DNA of 64,000 bases from Hetaerina americana. Its lineage: Eukaryota > Arthropoda > Insecta > Odonata > Calopterygidae. The number at the start of each line of letters is the position of its first letter. The first letter of the stretch is position 1. The notes below the pieces were generated by a model. The model saw only the letters and a list, made by a program, of their open reading frames with translations. It searched no databases and had not been told where the DNA came from. Shown here one piece after another: positions 20,880-31,417 of the stretch. The stretch lies in contig JAKTNV010000002.1 in assembly GCA_022747635.1 (NCBI GenBank), forward strand, positions 112,056,869 through 112,120,868. Reading direction: 5' to 3'. The position numbers and the translations under genes were made by a program.

Positions 20880-21245
20880 ATATACTCAGTACCTTTGCAA
20901 AGCTTAATTTCTTTAAGCGCATATTGTCCTGATATGTGCTCCCCATGAAAGGCGTGGTGCTGGAACAACCCCCAAATATTTAACTTGATTGGCAGTATTC
21001 AGTACTAAACCCTCTATTTCATGATTCATATCCTGCTCGCCACTTCTTTTGTTCCAAATTTTCAAAACTGCGCATTTATCTATATTAAACATTAATCCTC
21101 ATTCCTCGCTCCAATCCGAGATGGAGTCTAAGTCTCTAGAAAGTAGCTGGCGATCTAGTTGGCTCCTTATTTCCCTGTTTACCACCATGTCGGCAGCAAA
21201 TAACCTGAGATGTCTACTGACGTGTGCTCTTAAGTCCAGGAAAAG
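20880..21245 (-). pseudogene. CR1-like LINE RT fragment (continues 20430 copy)
   Basis: After the repeated target site the minus strand encodes VVNREIRSQLDRQLLSRDLD, SISDWSEE, stop, GLMFNIDKCAVLKIWNKRSG, then LVLNTANQVKYLGVVPAPRL SWGAHIRTI. This is the region around and after the RT active site (the FADD box is changed to AAD M). It is the same subfamily as the copy at 17540, with a direct jump to tail sequence at about 20930, so the C-terminal part is deleted. Confidence 0.8.
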
Positions 21246-21249
21246 GATC

Positions 21250-21640
21250 CAGGAAAACGTCCCCTCATTTCTTCGGGACTGATTGGACTCTTCCCACCAT
21301 CCCCCTCCTACCTGTCCACTCTTACTGCACTCTTTACCGCAGTCGCATCTCTAATCATCAATCCCGGTGTCCTCCCTGTTCGGTCAGGACTCTGGATTCT
21401 CGGCAGCCATGATGTTCGAATGTCGTGGCCTCGAATCTCAGAAATTGTGCCCTCAAGAGTCAGAATTCAGCAAGGCCGTGGCGTCACAACCACGGTATTA
21501 TAGGGGATCAATTACTTGAAATATCATGGAATAGCCCTTTCGCAAGATTTTTCATTTAACAAACAACGCCGAAGTGTTGAAATGGGCAACAGTTGACGAA
21601 TTATCTTAGGGAGGTGGAGAAAGGGCGTCCTTATTGGTCG
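21250..21640. other. No recognisable feature
   Basis: I see no gene or repeat here. Confidence 0.35.
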
Positions 21641-21955
21641 GAGCGCCGCTCAGGCGCGGGAAAAACCGCCCATTGTTGCAGAGCTGGATGACGACTCCTC
21701 TCCTTTGGTGGGGCTCGCGTTTGTTGGCCGATGAATGGTGCCGGGAGGAGTATCTGGGAGGGAGGGAGTTGGCGTGGGGGGGGGAGGTGAGGAATGTTTG
21801 TTGAAGGTTAAGGAGCGGCCCCAGGACGTCGTGTCGCAGAGCGGGGGGTTGGGTGGGGCGGGAGGAAATTCGGGAATGTTGTCAACCAGTCTTCCCCCCC
21901 CACCCTCCCTCTCCGCCTCCGCTTGTGCCCCGCCTAAAGACTGACGCGAGCGCAA
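21640..21955. other. GC-rich patch with G and C runs
   Basis: Purine- and G-rich on the plus strand, then C-rich at 21890-21925. No coding motif. Confidence 0.4.
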
Positions 21956-21965
21956 TGCATACATA

Positions 21966-22272
21966 CTACCTTGATCAAAAAGTTCCCGGAATAACCACCG
22001 TGTGCCGCTCCCATCGTTCCGATTTGAGTTCTGTTTTTTTTGTTAAATTGGTACATCTGTTGTTGATAGTCCCTTTAAATCTTAGTGTCATAACTTGACA
22101 TTTGCAAAAGTTACGTAGCCAAGAGTACATCTATCTCTGTGTGTGTTGGCGATTTTTTACAATTGCAGAAATGGATTTAAATTTGCAACAACGAACTTGT
22201 ATTAAATTTGCCTAAAAAACGGATTTAGTGGCGCACGGACGTTGGAAATGTTGGAAAAGTGTTTCGGCAACG
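21966..22272 (+). mobile_element. Mariner 5' end, truncated copy of the 44.9 kb element
   Basis: A TA at 21964-21965 precedes the terminal repeat CTACCTTGATCAAAAAGTTC. The next 300 bp match the right end of the mariner at 44915-46245 in opposite orientation almost base for base, including the start codon context and MDLNLQQRTCIKF. Here a TGCCTAAAA change creates a stop where the intact copy has CVKNG. It ends abruptly at GTTTCGGCAACG, where tail A LINE sequence begins. Confidence 0.93.
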
Positions 22273-22515
22273 TTACAGGTAGCAGGAATTTGCCCCCGCG
22301 GAGAGGGACGAGGGATTGAAAGGGAAACTTAAAAACAGATGAACGGAACACGAATGAGGTCATTCGGAAAGAATGGGTTATTATAGCAAAACACATAAGG
22401 TTAGTGGAAGAGCATGCATTTAAATACAACTAATTATTTTTTAGACGCTGAGGGTGGCAAGTGGAATTTTTGCTATATATAACCCTGCAGTTGCTATCCC
22501 GTATTGTCCGTGGGA
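22273..22515 (-). repeat. CR1-like LINE tail A, internal part without hairpin
   Basis: CAGGTAGCAGGAATTTGCCC, the GAGAGGGACGAGGGATTGAA block, the ACACGAATGAGGTCATTCGG block and the GGTGGCAAGTGGAATTTTTG block match 24520-24770. The hairpin end was replaced by the mariner fragment. Confidence 0.83.
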
Positions 22516-22519
22516 AGAA

Positions 22520-22900
22520 GGAGAGGAAGAAGGAGTATCCTCAATGTTTTCAGTCTGTAGATTTTATAGCACGAACCAATCAAGATGCCACAATCTTCTG
22601 CCAAGTTCCTCTTACCGTCAAACGTCTGTTTGTACGTGCGAGATCATAATTTTTCTCGATATTGGAGTCATCAGTCGACGTTGTTGGACTTCCAGAATGC
22701 TTTTGTTGTCTTCAACTGATTGCCGCCAATTTTTGCGCCGGGTAAACCAATCATAACACGCGGTGCGTTTCTTAGCATCCTAACAATAAGCCTTGCCAAT
22801 CAACTCAGAAGTTTCCGTGAAGGATTTGTAGAGTTTCACGCAGAATTTTACAGAACAACGCTGCTCCTTCAAAGAGCTGATTTTCTGCGGATTAGATTTT
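22520..22900 (-). pseudogene. Mariner-like transposase N-terminus, frameshifted
   Basis: The minus strand gives, across shifting frames, VKFCVKLYKSFTETSELIGK AYC, KRTACYDWFTRRKNWRQSVE DNKS and NRRLTVRGTWQKI. These line up with the paired helix-turn-helix region of mariner transposases (KFCVKLGK..ETYEM, W..RF..GR...DD, RR.T...). Several frameshifts and stops. No catalytic domain is visible. Confidence 0.65.
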
Positions 22901-22904
22901 TCGC

Positions 22905-23740
22905 ACTCCAAGAACACCCCTACTTATAACCGGCCGTAATTAATCAACTAAACAGGATGTCAGCAAAGTGATTAAAGGCAATTATTTGCGTAGTTATCGC
23001 GGACACAAGGCGGATGTAATAATATCCAACTAGATGCGCGCTCTTCAAAATGTTCGGGAACCTTTTGAACCCACCTTCTACAGGGTTTATTGTGAGGTGA
23101 GATCTACCCTCAATTATAAAACTAACCTAATGAATGATTTACTGTGGAATTTTTAAAATTCTACATCAACATATGTATATCAGATATCAATATATGTAAC
23201 ATATAAATCTTGTGTTGGGCCCAAAGCTCACGAACGCCATGTAGAAAGGCACGGAAAACGTGATGAATACATAAAATAAAGATCGGAAGGAGAATGGTCC
23301 TGCTCGCCCCAAAATGCCAAAGCGTGAATTGCACCCACCGCGTGGCTAACACGACGGTGCGAACTCCGCTCTGCCCTTCCCTCGCCAACCATCGAGTTGG
23401 TCACTGTTTTTGTCTGGCGATCACACGCGCCCTTCACTCGTGACGGCGATCAGTGCGTAACATTTCAGTGGAGTATTCGAATAAAAAATGTTGAATCATG
23501 TACGCGCCGTTTCCTTGGCAACTGCAAAATTCCTCGCAGGTATGAGAGACGTCAGTTGCAGGAATTTCGGATTCGTGCGTTTCGAGTGAAATATCGTTCG
23601 TTGTTGTTGAATGTCGCACCATTCCGCTTTCGTCTCTGGATCAAGTCAGGTGTTCACGGTGGAGTTGCCTACGTAATGGCAATTGACCCCTCCACCTTTG
23701 GACCAACTCAGGCGGCGTTACGAGTTTATTTTTTAGTCCC
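22905..23740. other. No recognisable feature
   Basis: AT-rich then ordinary composition. A 119-codon plus-strand frame (23397-23756) has no motif that I recognise. Confidence 0.35.
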
Positions 23741-23744
23741 TGCA

Positions 23745-24165
23745 AATCGCGACTAGGGTGTTTGGCAGGGGGTGAATACACACCAGACTAATTTTGGCCC
23801 GAATGTTATTATCCCTACCGCTAGGGCAACGTTACTCTGGTCCCTTATCGTTCGTGGAAAAAATGGCATCTTAAATCTATATGTTCTACGCTTAATCTCT
23901 CTGATTTTATTTGCATGTTCTCTCCTACCGTAGTACGATAGGGGTATTCATACAGTTTCATTATCACGGCTAAAGAGACTCCCTTCCAATTTATGCAAAA
24001 GCTTCAATATGTAATTCGACCTTCCTTCCGTGAGTGATTCCCAGCCTAGCTGCTCTAATATTTTGGATACGCTACTAAGTTTATCACAACAACGTTTTAC
24101 AAATCTAACTCCTCTACGCTACACGCGATCCAAATTGGGGATCAATCCAACTTCGTGAGGATCCC
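23745..24165 (-). pseudogene. CR1-like LINE RT C-terminus with tail D end
   Basis: The minus strand encodes WDPHEVGLIPNLDRV, stop, RRGVRFVKRCCDKLSSVSKI LEQLGWESLTEGRSNYILKL, EIKRRTYRFKMPFFPRTIRD, then GTGTTTGGCAGGGGGTG of tail D. It links tail D to a CR1-like RT. Stops interrupt the frame. Confidence 0.78.
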
Positions 24166-24172
24166 ATAGATA

Positions 24173-25487
24173 CATCTACATCTACATAATACCCCGCAAG
24201 CCGCCGCAAGGGCATGTGGCGGGGGGTGTTAGGTCACCAACCGTAAAAAGGAAAAATACCACATGCAAAAAAACAACACGGAAAATTACACCCACAGCAG
24301 CGCACACACTCATGCAAAAATCCCTTCATCCAATACTCATGCAAACACATATACCGCAAAACAACTAAAAACTGCACCCCAGGATGAAGCACGAAAGCCA
24401 TCCTACAACACGGAAGCCAGGACACAACAAGCAAGAAATTGAAACAGCACTACCACATGAAAATGCACCACAAAACACTCTACCCCCAAAGAGTCTGTAA
24501 AAGGCAGGGAATGCGACCCAACGCTGCAGGTAGCAGGAATTTTCCCCCGCGGAGAGGGACGAGGGATTGAAAGGGAAACTTAAAAACAGATGAACAGAAC
24601 ACGAATGAGGTCATTCGGAAAGAATGGGTTATTATAGCAAAACACATAAGGTTAGTGGAAGAGCATGCATTTAAATACAACTAATTATTTTTTAGACGCT
24701 GAGGGTGGCAAGTGGAATTTTTGCTATCTATAACCCTGCAGTTGCTATCCCGTATTGTCCGTGGGAAGAAGGAGTCCTTGAGTCGGCTAGTTCTAGCATC
24801 TATTTCCCGAATTTTATATGAATGATCCAAGCGACCAATGTATGTAGGAGTACGAATAATTTGCGAGACCTCGGTGCTGAAACATGCGGATCTGAATTTA
24901 TTTAATAATTTCAATCTTGCATTGAATCGTCTCTCTGCCAATGATTCCCACCCCAAATCCATGAGCATTTCGGTGACGCTTTGCGTTTTATCGTAGGATT
25001 TTTTTACAAAACCGGCTGCCCGGCGTTGAACCTTCTCAATTTCCCGAATGAGACCTTTTTCACTCGGATCCCACACGCTGCATGCGTATTCTAAATGAGG
25101 CCTTACAAGAGCGTGGTAACAGCGTTCCTTGACCTTCGAGTCACTTTTGCCGACAATGCGTCTAATGAATCCCAATTTTTTATATGCTTGACCGCAGACT
25201 TTACGTATGTGAGTCCCCCAAGTTAAGTCTTTTGTGAATGTGACACCTAGGTATTTTACCGTATCAACTACTGCTAGGTCACCTCCAGCTAATTTGTAAG
25301 CAAATCCCGTTGATCTTTTAAAGAAATTTACCACTGAACATTTATTATAATTTAGAGTCAATCCCCAGTTAGAACACCATTTAGTAATGCAATCTAAATC
25401 CTGCGCTAGAATAAAACGATCCTCATCCCCAGATATCTCCCGATAGATCACCGTGTCATCCGCGAACATCCTAATTTTACTTTTCAC
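24173..25487 (-). mobile_element. CR1-like LINE, 5'-truncated copy with open RT end and complete tail A
   Basis: The 3' end at left is TACATCTACATCTACATAAT plus hairpin. Tail A follows, then an open RT C-terminus with no frameshift, ending at about 25487 where another RT fragment begins. This single copy joins hairpin, 3' UTR and polymerase, and it defines the commonest repeat in the window. Confidence 0.9.
24681..25487 (-). CDS. CR1-like reverse transcriptase C-terminal region, truncated
   Basis: 268 codons. The active-site box FADD is at residues 8-11, LDCITKWCSNWGLTLNYNKC at about 31-50 (palm), VKYLGVTFTKDLTWGTHIRK at about 77-96 (thumb), KKLGFIRRIVGKSDSKVKER at about 103-122, VRPHLEYACSVWDPSEKG at about 128-145, EKVQRRAAGFVKKSYDKTQS at about 151-170, and the C-terminal RLDHSYKIREIDARTS and FFPRTIRD. 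The N-terminal half of RT and the endonuclease are missing, so it cannot retrotranspose alone. The first Met is simply the first after the truncation, not a natural start. The frame is fully open. Confidence 0.9.
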   Translation of the reverse strand: MKSKIRMFADDTVIYREISGDEDRFILAQDLDCITKWCSNWGLTLNYNKCSVVNFFKRSTGFAYKLAGGDLAVVDTVKYLGVTFTKDLTWGTHIRKVCGQAYKKLGFIRRIVGKSDSKVKERCYHALVRPHLEYACSVWDPSEKGLIREIEKVQRRAAGFVKKSYDKTQSVTEMLMDLGWESLAERRFNARLKLLNKFRSACFSTEVSQIIRTPTYIGRLDHSYKIREIDARTSRLKDSFFPRTIRDSNCRVIDSKNSTCHPQRLKNN

Positions 25488-25488
25488 T

Positions 25489-25715
25489 TCAAGATACTTG
25501 CAGCATCTTCTAAATGAGCCCTAACCAATAATTGATGACATTAGCATTTCTCTTTGATCTTTTCATCACATTTACCAAGTACTCTTCCAATAAATCCTAT
25601 TTTTTGTTAGCTTTTCCATATATTCTCCCTAGTATGTGTTCCACCCAGGAGAGAGGTCTTTACTGAGAGCAACGCCCAAGTATTTAATCGAGTCCTTGAA
25701 TACTAGAATAATTGA
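25489..25715 (-). pseudogene. CR1-like LINE RT fragment
   Basis: The minus strand gives IKYLGVALSKDLS, then in other frames NKKIGFIGRVLGKCDEKIKE and LVRAHLEDAASI, the same thumb blocks as the neighbouring copy but from a different, more degraded element. Confidence 0.7.
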
Positions 25716-25719
25716 TAGG

Positions 25720-26625
25720 AAGATGCGATGTGGAGGATTACGGAAGGAGATCTGGGACAGACTAGGCGCCAGATATCGCAAGTCGAGTATCGGAATACGG
25801 GCGCATGCCGAGTGGAGTGGCCCCCATACGAGGTCAGCCGTTCCTCGGATCGGGAGGACTCGATTCCCAGGCCCCTTCGTCCCTCGGCCGTGGAAGACGC
25901 CGGCGAAGGGCCCTGCTCTCCCTGGAGTCGGGAGATCGCCGATTCGAGGAATGTGCATGCTTTCTTTTGTTATAGTACACTGGTTCATGCGACGTAACCA
26001 ACTGTATCTCATTTGCAAAATTATGTATAGGGAGGTTTAGACAGAAGGAAGTTGTAGTGTGGTAATTGACCGCCGTGTTGTTTACATTGAAGGTGGCATT
26101 ATTGACAATGCTCACATTGTGGACACAATCAAATTTGTTTGATCTTTTCTTAATGATGCTCTTAAGGATTGCCTTTCGTAAATCCATGGATTTAAGGGAT
26201 CGATCATGTGGCAGTAGGAGTAAGTCATATTCCATGACTAAAACGTGATATTTTATTGCTGGAACAAAAATATAAGCATTCATTCCCTCCTATTTACTGG
26301 TGTTTCAAGGCTGTTTGTATGGGTGGCATCGCGGTGGCATCTCTTAAGTCACCAGCTGTTCCAGAAGCGATTAACGTAATAGCGTGGATTCATGCGTAGC
26401 AAGGGCGATCGACTTATCGCGCAGTCGAGTTTTGGACGCCAAATCATTCACGGTGCAATTAAATTGGTTATATTCAATTGAATTTGGTAAATGTCATCAA
26501 TTTCATTGCGAAATAATAATTAGTAAGTTTATTTTCGTAATTAATCGTTAAAGGTTGATAGTATTAATTTATTCTATGACTGGAAAGTTAATTAGAGAGA
26601 AAATAAGTAATTGATTTGAATATTA
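25720..26625. other. No recognisable feature
   Basis: A GC-richer segment at 25780-25960, then AT-rich DNA. Frames of 134 and 149 codons overlap on opposite strands and show no domain. Confidence 0.35.
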
Positions 26626-26627
26626 TT

Positions 26628-27645
26628 ATTATTATTTTACAATTACGTTGCAATCAGGCGATTATCCTGGTGGCAACAGTCAAGTTTGGTCAAAGATAAC
26701 TCTTAAAACGAAAATTACAGACATACACGCACTATAAAAACAGATAAGAGACAAAATATTCTTACATACAATGACACTTCCACATCACATACAAAATGGC
26801 GTCCACATCACATACAAACAATATTTTAACACCTACAATGAAGTTTATTACCCAGTGGCTGCTTTACATTTATACTTAAAACTTCTAAAATTGCATGGAA
26901 AGGGCTCAAACAAACCTCCAGACAGCTGGTTTCAATCAATTATAGTTCTATTTAAAAAAGAGTATTTTTTCTTATTTGTTTTTTGCGTCCTTATTTTTAT
27001 TTTGAAACTATGGTCGTTTTTTCCCTTAAAGTTAGGCTTTTCTATCCCTTGCCATAAATCTTCCCACGCTTCGTCCTTTTTAACAATTCTATACATCGCG
27101 CCTAACCTACTCCTTTTTCTTCTATTTTTCAAACTCCCCCATTTCAGTACATCTAACATATCCGTGACACTATCTGTTCTTTTGTACCTTCCGAGTACAT
27201 ATCTTGCTGCCTTTCTTTGAACTTTTTCTATCTTTTTAATATGTCCCACCTCATATGGATCCCATACTACGGAGGAGTATTCTAGGATAGGGATAACCAG
27301 TGCTTTTTCTTTTGTGGCTACGCTACTTCCTTTTAAATTTCTCATCACCCAATGCAATACTTAAAATGCCTTCCGTGTCAAATTATCTACTTGGACTCCC
27401 CACCCAAGATCCCTAGTTAAATAAATGCCTAAATATTTGCATTGACTGGTACATGGGATTCTTTCTCCAAAGATGGTAGCAATTTCCTTTTCTGCATTTT
27501 TATATTTGAAAAATTTGTATGCTTACTTTTACTTATATTAATGCCCATATCTTTTGGCGAAATGTATATCGGAGTTAGTTCGGTAAGAGTAAAATTATTT
27601 TCCATATTAATAGATGCATCGTTAGCATATCGATGAAAAACTCGC
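26628..27645 (-). pseudogene. LINE with tail E: Jockey/CR1-type RT C-terminus
   Basis: The 3' end at left has ATT repeats, ACAATTACGTTGCAATCAGG and CGATTATCCTGGTGGCAACA. The minus strand encodes FGERIPCTSQCKYLGIYLTR DLGWGV, a stop near 27361, then an open 141 codons (26932-27357) with VIPILEYSSVVWDPYEVGHI, EKVQRKAARYVLGRYKR, TDMLDVLKWGSLKNRRKRSR and YSFLNRTIID. This is the thumb-to-C-terminus block of Jockey-superfamily RTs. It has no hairpin or GATGTA tail, unlike its neighbours. Confidence 0.85.
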
Positions 27646-27649
27646 TATT

Positions 27650-28255
27650 TTGATGCTGAAAATAGTTTCTCTTGGGCCTGGAGGTTTTTCGTCACGCGCC
27701 GGCATTATTTTATCGCCGGATACGCATTCAATCTTCGCAGCTTTCTCTTTTCGCAATCACGTCCGGGGAAACAAAGGAACATCCCTGAATGCATTTATGC
27801 TGACGATTTATTTTGAAGTATATTTCCCTTGACCTACATGCTTGAAGGATGTGCGTCTACTTGCCGAAATAAAGTGTCGTTTGAATGTTAAAAGGAGGAC
27901 TCTAATCCATTTGCTAGATCAGAAATGAGTATCATGAAGCCATCCTATCATTGATTGTAATGTGTTGCCATGAATCCTTTAAGTGAAGACGCTCAGGATT
28001 GGCTTGGCATTGATAAATGGCATGCTCCAAGGATCCCTGGACAAAGATTCATGAAGTAACTTAGTATATGTTATCGTAATTAGGTAGATAGTTCGTCTAA
28101 CTGTCTTAGATTCCATATCAAACTCTGACATTTTCGTGCTCTGTAATTAAGGCAAGTAACAACTGCTGTGCCAATTATTAGCATAAGCAGATTTAACGTA
28201 TTTGTAAATCACATAGACTTACGAACTGGCGAGTAGTTCTGAGGAACGGGTACCG
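27650..28255. other. No recognisable feature
   Basis: AT-rich. No gene or repeat recognised. Confidence 0.4.
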
Positions 28256-28264
28256 GGTGTTCCC

Positions 28265-28365
28265 GGGAAAGCGGATGTTGGGTCGGGATAGTGCGGTGCT
28301 TAACGCACAGGCTTCCCACCGAGAGGGCGCCTCACATAAATACAACTACTACCGCAATAGGGGAT
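28265..28365 (+). repeat. tRNA-like SINE head, SINE2-related
   Basis: GGTCGGGATAGTGCGGTGCT, TAACGCACAGGCTTCCCACC and GAGAGGGCGC resemble the SINE2 head (GATGGTGCGGGGGCTAA, TGGCTTCCCACCCTGAGGGC) and are followed by ACAACTACTACC. The body is missing. Tentative. Confidence 0.4.
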
Positions 28366-28479
28366 TGTCTGGCTCCCTCGCCCAGTGGATGCGTGCAGAC
28401 TCACGCCAACAGGACATGGTACGAATTGACCTCTGCCCTCAGCAGCGTCCCAATCAGACTTCGTGTCGTTGACTGGGGC

Positions 28480-29235
28480 GGTGATGCTATCTATGAAGCC
28501 TGCCTTCCTAGTGCGGGTGGTGTTGCCAGGCCCTGGATCCCTTCTTCCGTCAGGGTCGACTACCCTGGGTCTCTCCTGGAGAAAGTAATCGCATCGATTG
28601 AGTGTCGGGATGGAGAAGAATCGCTTCCTCATTTCCGAGAAATGAGACGGCGGAAACTTACGTCGGATAATCCTTGCGGCCTCGAGCGGCGTCTTTCCTA
28701 AATCGACCGTTGATTGATCATCGCAGCTCAAGTGGCTGAACGATCCGTCAATGTTTATGGATGTCGATGAAATTTGACAAATGTGTTGTCCAAATGTTGG
28801 TACTCAGTAAAAAACATGGCATACCAACAGTTTATGTGTATGCACACATTGGTTTCGGTACCTAGAGACCGAGAAATATGTACTTAGTATTCTTGTACAA
28901 TATACCACTACCGAGAGGAATGTGTGCCGAGATACTTGTACCTGACATTATCCCTACAGAACTAGCAACAAAACATCGATCCTTACCGTATCCACTTCGA
29001 TACGTAGCCACTGGAAGCGAGAAACTCTACCCAGTTTGCTTATGCAGGCTGGAGCGGAACGGACTCCCTGGTTTGACGGGTGAATTGTATATAAACCAAC
29101 CAAGATAATTAAAAAATCTTTCTATTTCTGAAACTAAATCCAATGCCATTTTATTTTCTTTAGGTTTTGAAAATTATTTCATTCAAGTGACGACCTTGGT
29201 GAGCGATGTACTCACTGAGTCATTCAAAAACCCAT
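28480..29235. other. No recognisable feature
   Basis: A 136-codon plus-strand frame and a 143-codon minus-strand frame overlap at 28291-28731. Neither has a motif I recognise. Confidence 0.35.
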
Positions 29236-29244
29236 TCCCCCCAT

Positions 29245-29338
29245 TTTTCTTTTTTACGGTTGGTGACCTAACACCCCCCCCCCCCGCCACACGCCTTTGC
29301 GGCGGCTTGCGGGGTATTATGTAGATGTAGATGTAGAA
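29245..29338 (+). repeat. LINE tail A end with hairpin
   Basis: TTACGGTTGGTGACCTAACA, an expanded C run (13), the hairpin and TTATGTAGATGTAGATGTAG. Confidence 0.85.
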
Positions 29339-29739
29339 AACGTTTTCGAAAATTATTCTCAGCGTATCTTGCGTTATTTCAGCGATGGCACCCATAACCG
29401 CCTCCTCAAGAGCTTCCAAGGTCCTTGGTCGAACGTTTTAAACCTCAGCTTTGACATATCCTCAAAGAAAAAAATTATAGCCATTTCAACCTTAACGCAA
29501 GTCTTCTGAAGACGTTTAGCTTTTCTAGCGCACAGACGTAGAGAAAATGTCTTTTCCTTTGTGGAAAAACTATTGTTGGATTTATCTTTCTTTCTTTTTT
29601 GCTGTATTCCACTTTGTTCTGTAAATATCGCCATGGGAGCCAACACATTGTGCTCAGCGTCTCGCGAAACGTTTCATCGTCTTGCAGCGGAGGCATAGGA
29701 ATGAACGTTTTTGTTCTAGGGATCATTGCGGTTTGTATT

Positions 29740-30100
29740 TTTCCATATTGCCACTAACCGCCCGCGGAGCGTGCCTTACTTCGCGGATTCAAGGAGGCGC
29801 GCAAATTGCTCGCTATCAGCGGACGTTTTCATGCGAGAGGTCGCCGAGGCGAGTAGGGAGGGGAGAGAGGGGATTTCTATTGATCCCTCCCCCCCGGGAG
29901 AGTGGAGGAGACGGAGCGGCGTCTGGAGAGCTCCTCCGTTCCGACCGGCGACATTCCCCCGCGAAGATGTGCATGCCGGAGAGCAGCCCCCTCACAACCC
30001 CCTTCCCCCCCTGTCCATCCCCCTTGTTTCCGAGAGGGGGAAATTGTTCTCCCTCCCTCCTTTTTTTATCAGCGGTCGCTTGCACGTGACGGAATGGGAA
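29740..30100. other. CpG-rich patch
   Basis: GC-rich block with C and G runs. Frames on both strands are open by composition only. Confidence 0.4.
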
Positions 30101-30169
30101 AAATGAATGCCCTGTTTGTTTTACCCGTGTCACTTACACACCATGCAATAAGTCATACACTCTACTCTG

Positions 30170-30171
<2 letters not shown>

Positions 30172-30220
<49 letters not shown>

Positions 30221-30225
30221 TATGA
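30172..30225. repeat. TA microsatellite
   Basis: About 40 bp of TA repeats followed by ATATATATGATG, beside a SINE1 fragment. Confidence 0.95.
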
Positions 30226-30249
30226 TGAAATATATTTTTAAAATATATT

Positions 30250-30455
30250 AACACAGTAATCATCCCGAAGGTCGGTTTGGTAGGTGATGGTAGAGTTCAC
30301 CCAGTACCAAGCCCGACGGCGTGTGAAATTCACACATCAGGGTAGGGGGGCCAGTTCCTTTCCCTATGCCGGCTATGCTCTCCCAGGAATATATGGTCCC
30401 CGAAAAACCACATAGCTTGGGTGGAGCTTCGGGTGCCCAGAGGGGCTTGGGGATA
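30250..30455 (-). repeat. SINE1 body, 5'-truncated
   Basis: AGTAATCATCCCGAAGGTCG, GTGTGAAATTCACACATCAG and GGTGGAGCTTCGGGTGCCCA match in reverse the SINE1 body at 46380-46560. The tRNA head is missing. Confidence 0.83.
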
Positions 30456-30464
30456 TTATATATG

Positions 30465-30512
<48 letters not shown>
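30456..30512. repeat. TA/CA compound microsatellite
   Basis: TATATATGTATATATATATA passes into about 30 bp of CA repeats that touch the mariner end at 30513. Confidence 0.95.
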
Positions 30513-30518
<6 letters not shown>

Positions 30519-31254
30519 TCATCCGGAAAGTAGTACCCGTTCGTGAAATAAAAAGACAAAAGTAAATATTAACAAACATAAAAAATTTTATTTGAAAGAG
30601 GATACTTTAAACTACTTCTCAACATAATCTCCAAGCAAATTAAGGCATTTGTCATAACGTGTGACAAGTTTCTGTATTCCTGCTGCATAGTCCTTCGCCG
30701 CCAGCTCATTGAGATACAGGGTCACTCCTTCTTTAAGTTCTTCAGATGGTGTTTAACAATTTCATGAACAATTGTTCGAGAAACATTGGGAAAATGCTCA
30801 CAGATGTCATCAATTGTGACGCGCCGATCGTTCCTCACGAATTCGTCAACTGAGCTCACCAGTTGGTCTGTAATGACAGACGGTCTCTCCGAACGCTCAT
30901 CGTCGTGTGTGTTCCCCCTCCCCATGTTGAAGTTGCGACACCACCGCCGAACAGACGACTCGTCCATTACATTGTCTCCATACACCTCCTTTAATTGGCG
31001 ATGAATATCACATGGGCGAACGTTTCTTGCATTGAGGAATTTAATCACTGCCCTCACTTCACAACTGGCGGCGTTCTCAATTTTTTTAAACATTGTAAAC
31101 AATCACAGAAACAACACAGGCAATGCTAGCGTCACGCAACTTGGCTCAGAGAAGGCAGACAAGCCACTGAAGCTATCTGACCTCGTCCAGCGGCTACTCG
31201 CGTCGTCAGCACTTCATGCGGCACGAACGGGTACTACTTTCAGGATGACCCTCG
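30513..31254 (-). mobile_element. Internally deleted mariner element
   Basis: Terminal inverted repeats of about 32 bp: CGAGGGTCATCCGGAAAGTA at left and, reversed from the right end, CGAGGGTCATCCTGAAAGTA, with a TA at 31255-31256; the left TA seems lost in the CA repeat. Inside, the minus strand has the transposase N-terminus and, out of frame, a short C-terminus (LYLNELAAKDYAAGIQKLVT, RYDKCLNLLGDYVEK). The catalytic domain is deleted, so the element is non-autonomous. Confidence 0.88.
30722..31102 (-). pseudogene. Mariner transposase DNA-binding domain, catalytic core deleted
   Basis: 126 codons with EVRAVIKFLNARNVRPCDIH RQL (first helix-turn-helix), ESSVRRWCRNFNMGRGNTHD, ERSERPSV (normally RSGRPS, the GRPR-like hinge) and a second helix-turn-helix DDICEHFPNVSRTIVHEIVK. 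The frame stops at 30722 where the internal deletion joins the C-terminus in another frame. A truncated DNA-binding protein of this type could compete for terminal repeats if expressed; that is inference. Confidence 0.85.
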
Positions 31255-31330
31255 TATTTATGTATATATATTTATATATATACACATGTTTGTATATTAA
31301 TGTATAAATATGTGCATATGTATGTTTATT

Positions 31331-31333
<3 letters not shown>

Positions 31334-31415
<82 letters not shown>
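31334..31415. repeat. TA microsatellite
   Basis: About 80 bp of uninterrupted TA repeats. Long YIYI reading frames here are artefacts. Confidence 0.97.

Positions 31416-31417
<2 letters not shown>

Noticed and set aside
23397..23756. 119-codon plus-strand frame as a possible transposase or host exon
   Set aside because: No catalytic or DNA-binding motif and no similarity that I can name.
28291..28731. Opposed 136- and 143-codon frames
   Set aside because: Mutually overlapping, no domain on either strand, and the left part resembles a SINE head.
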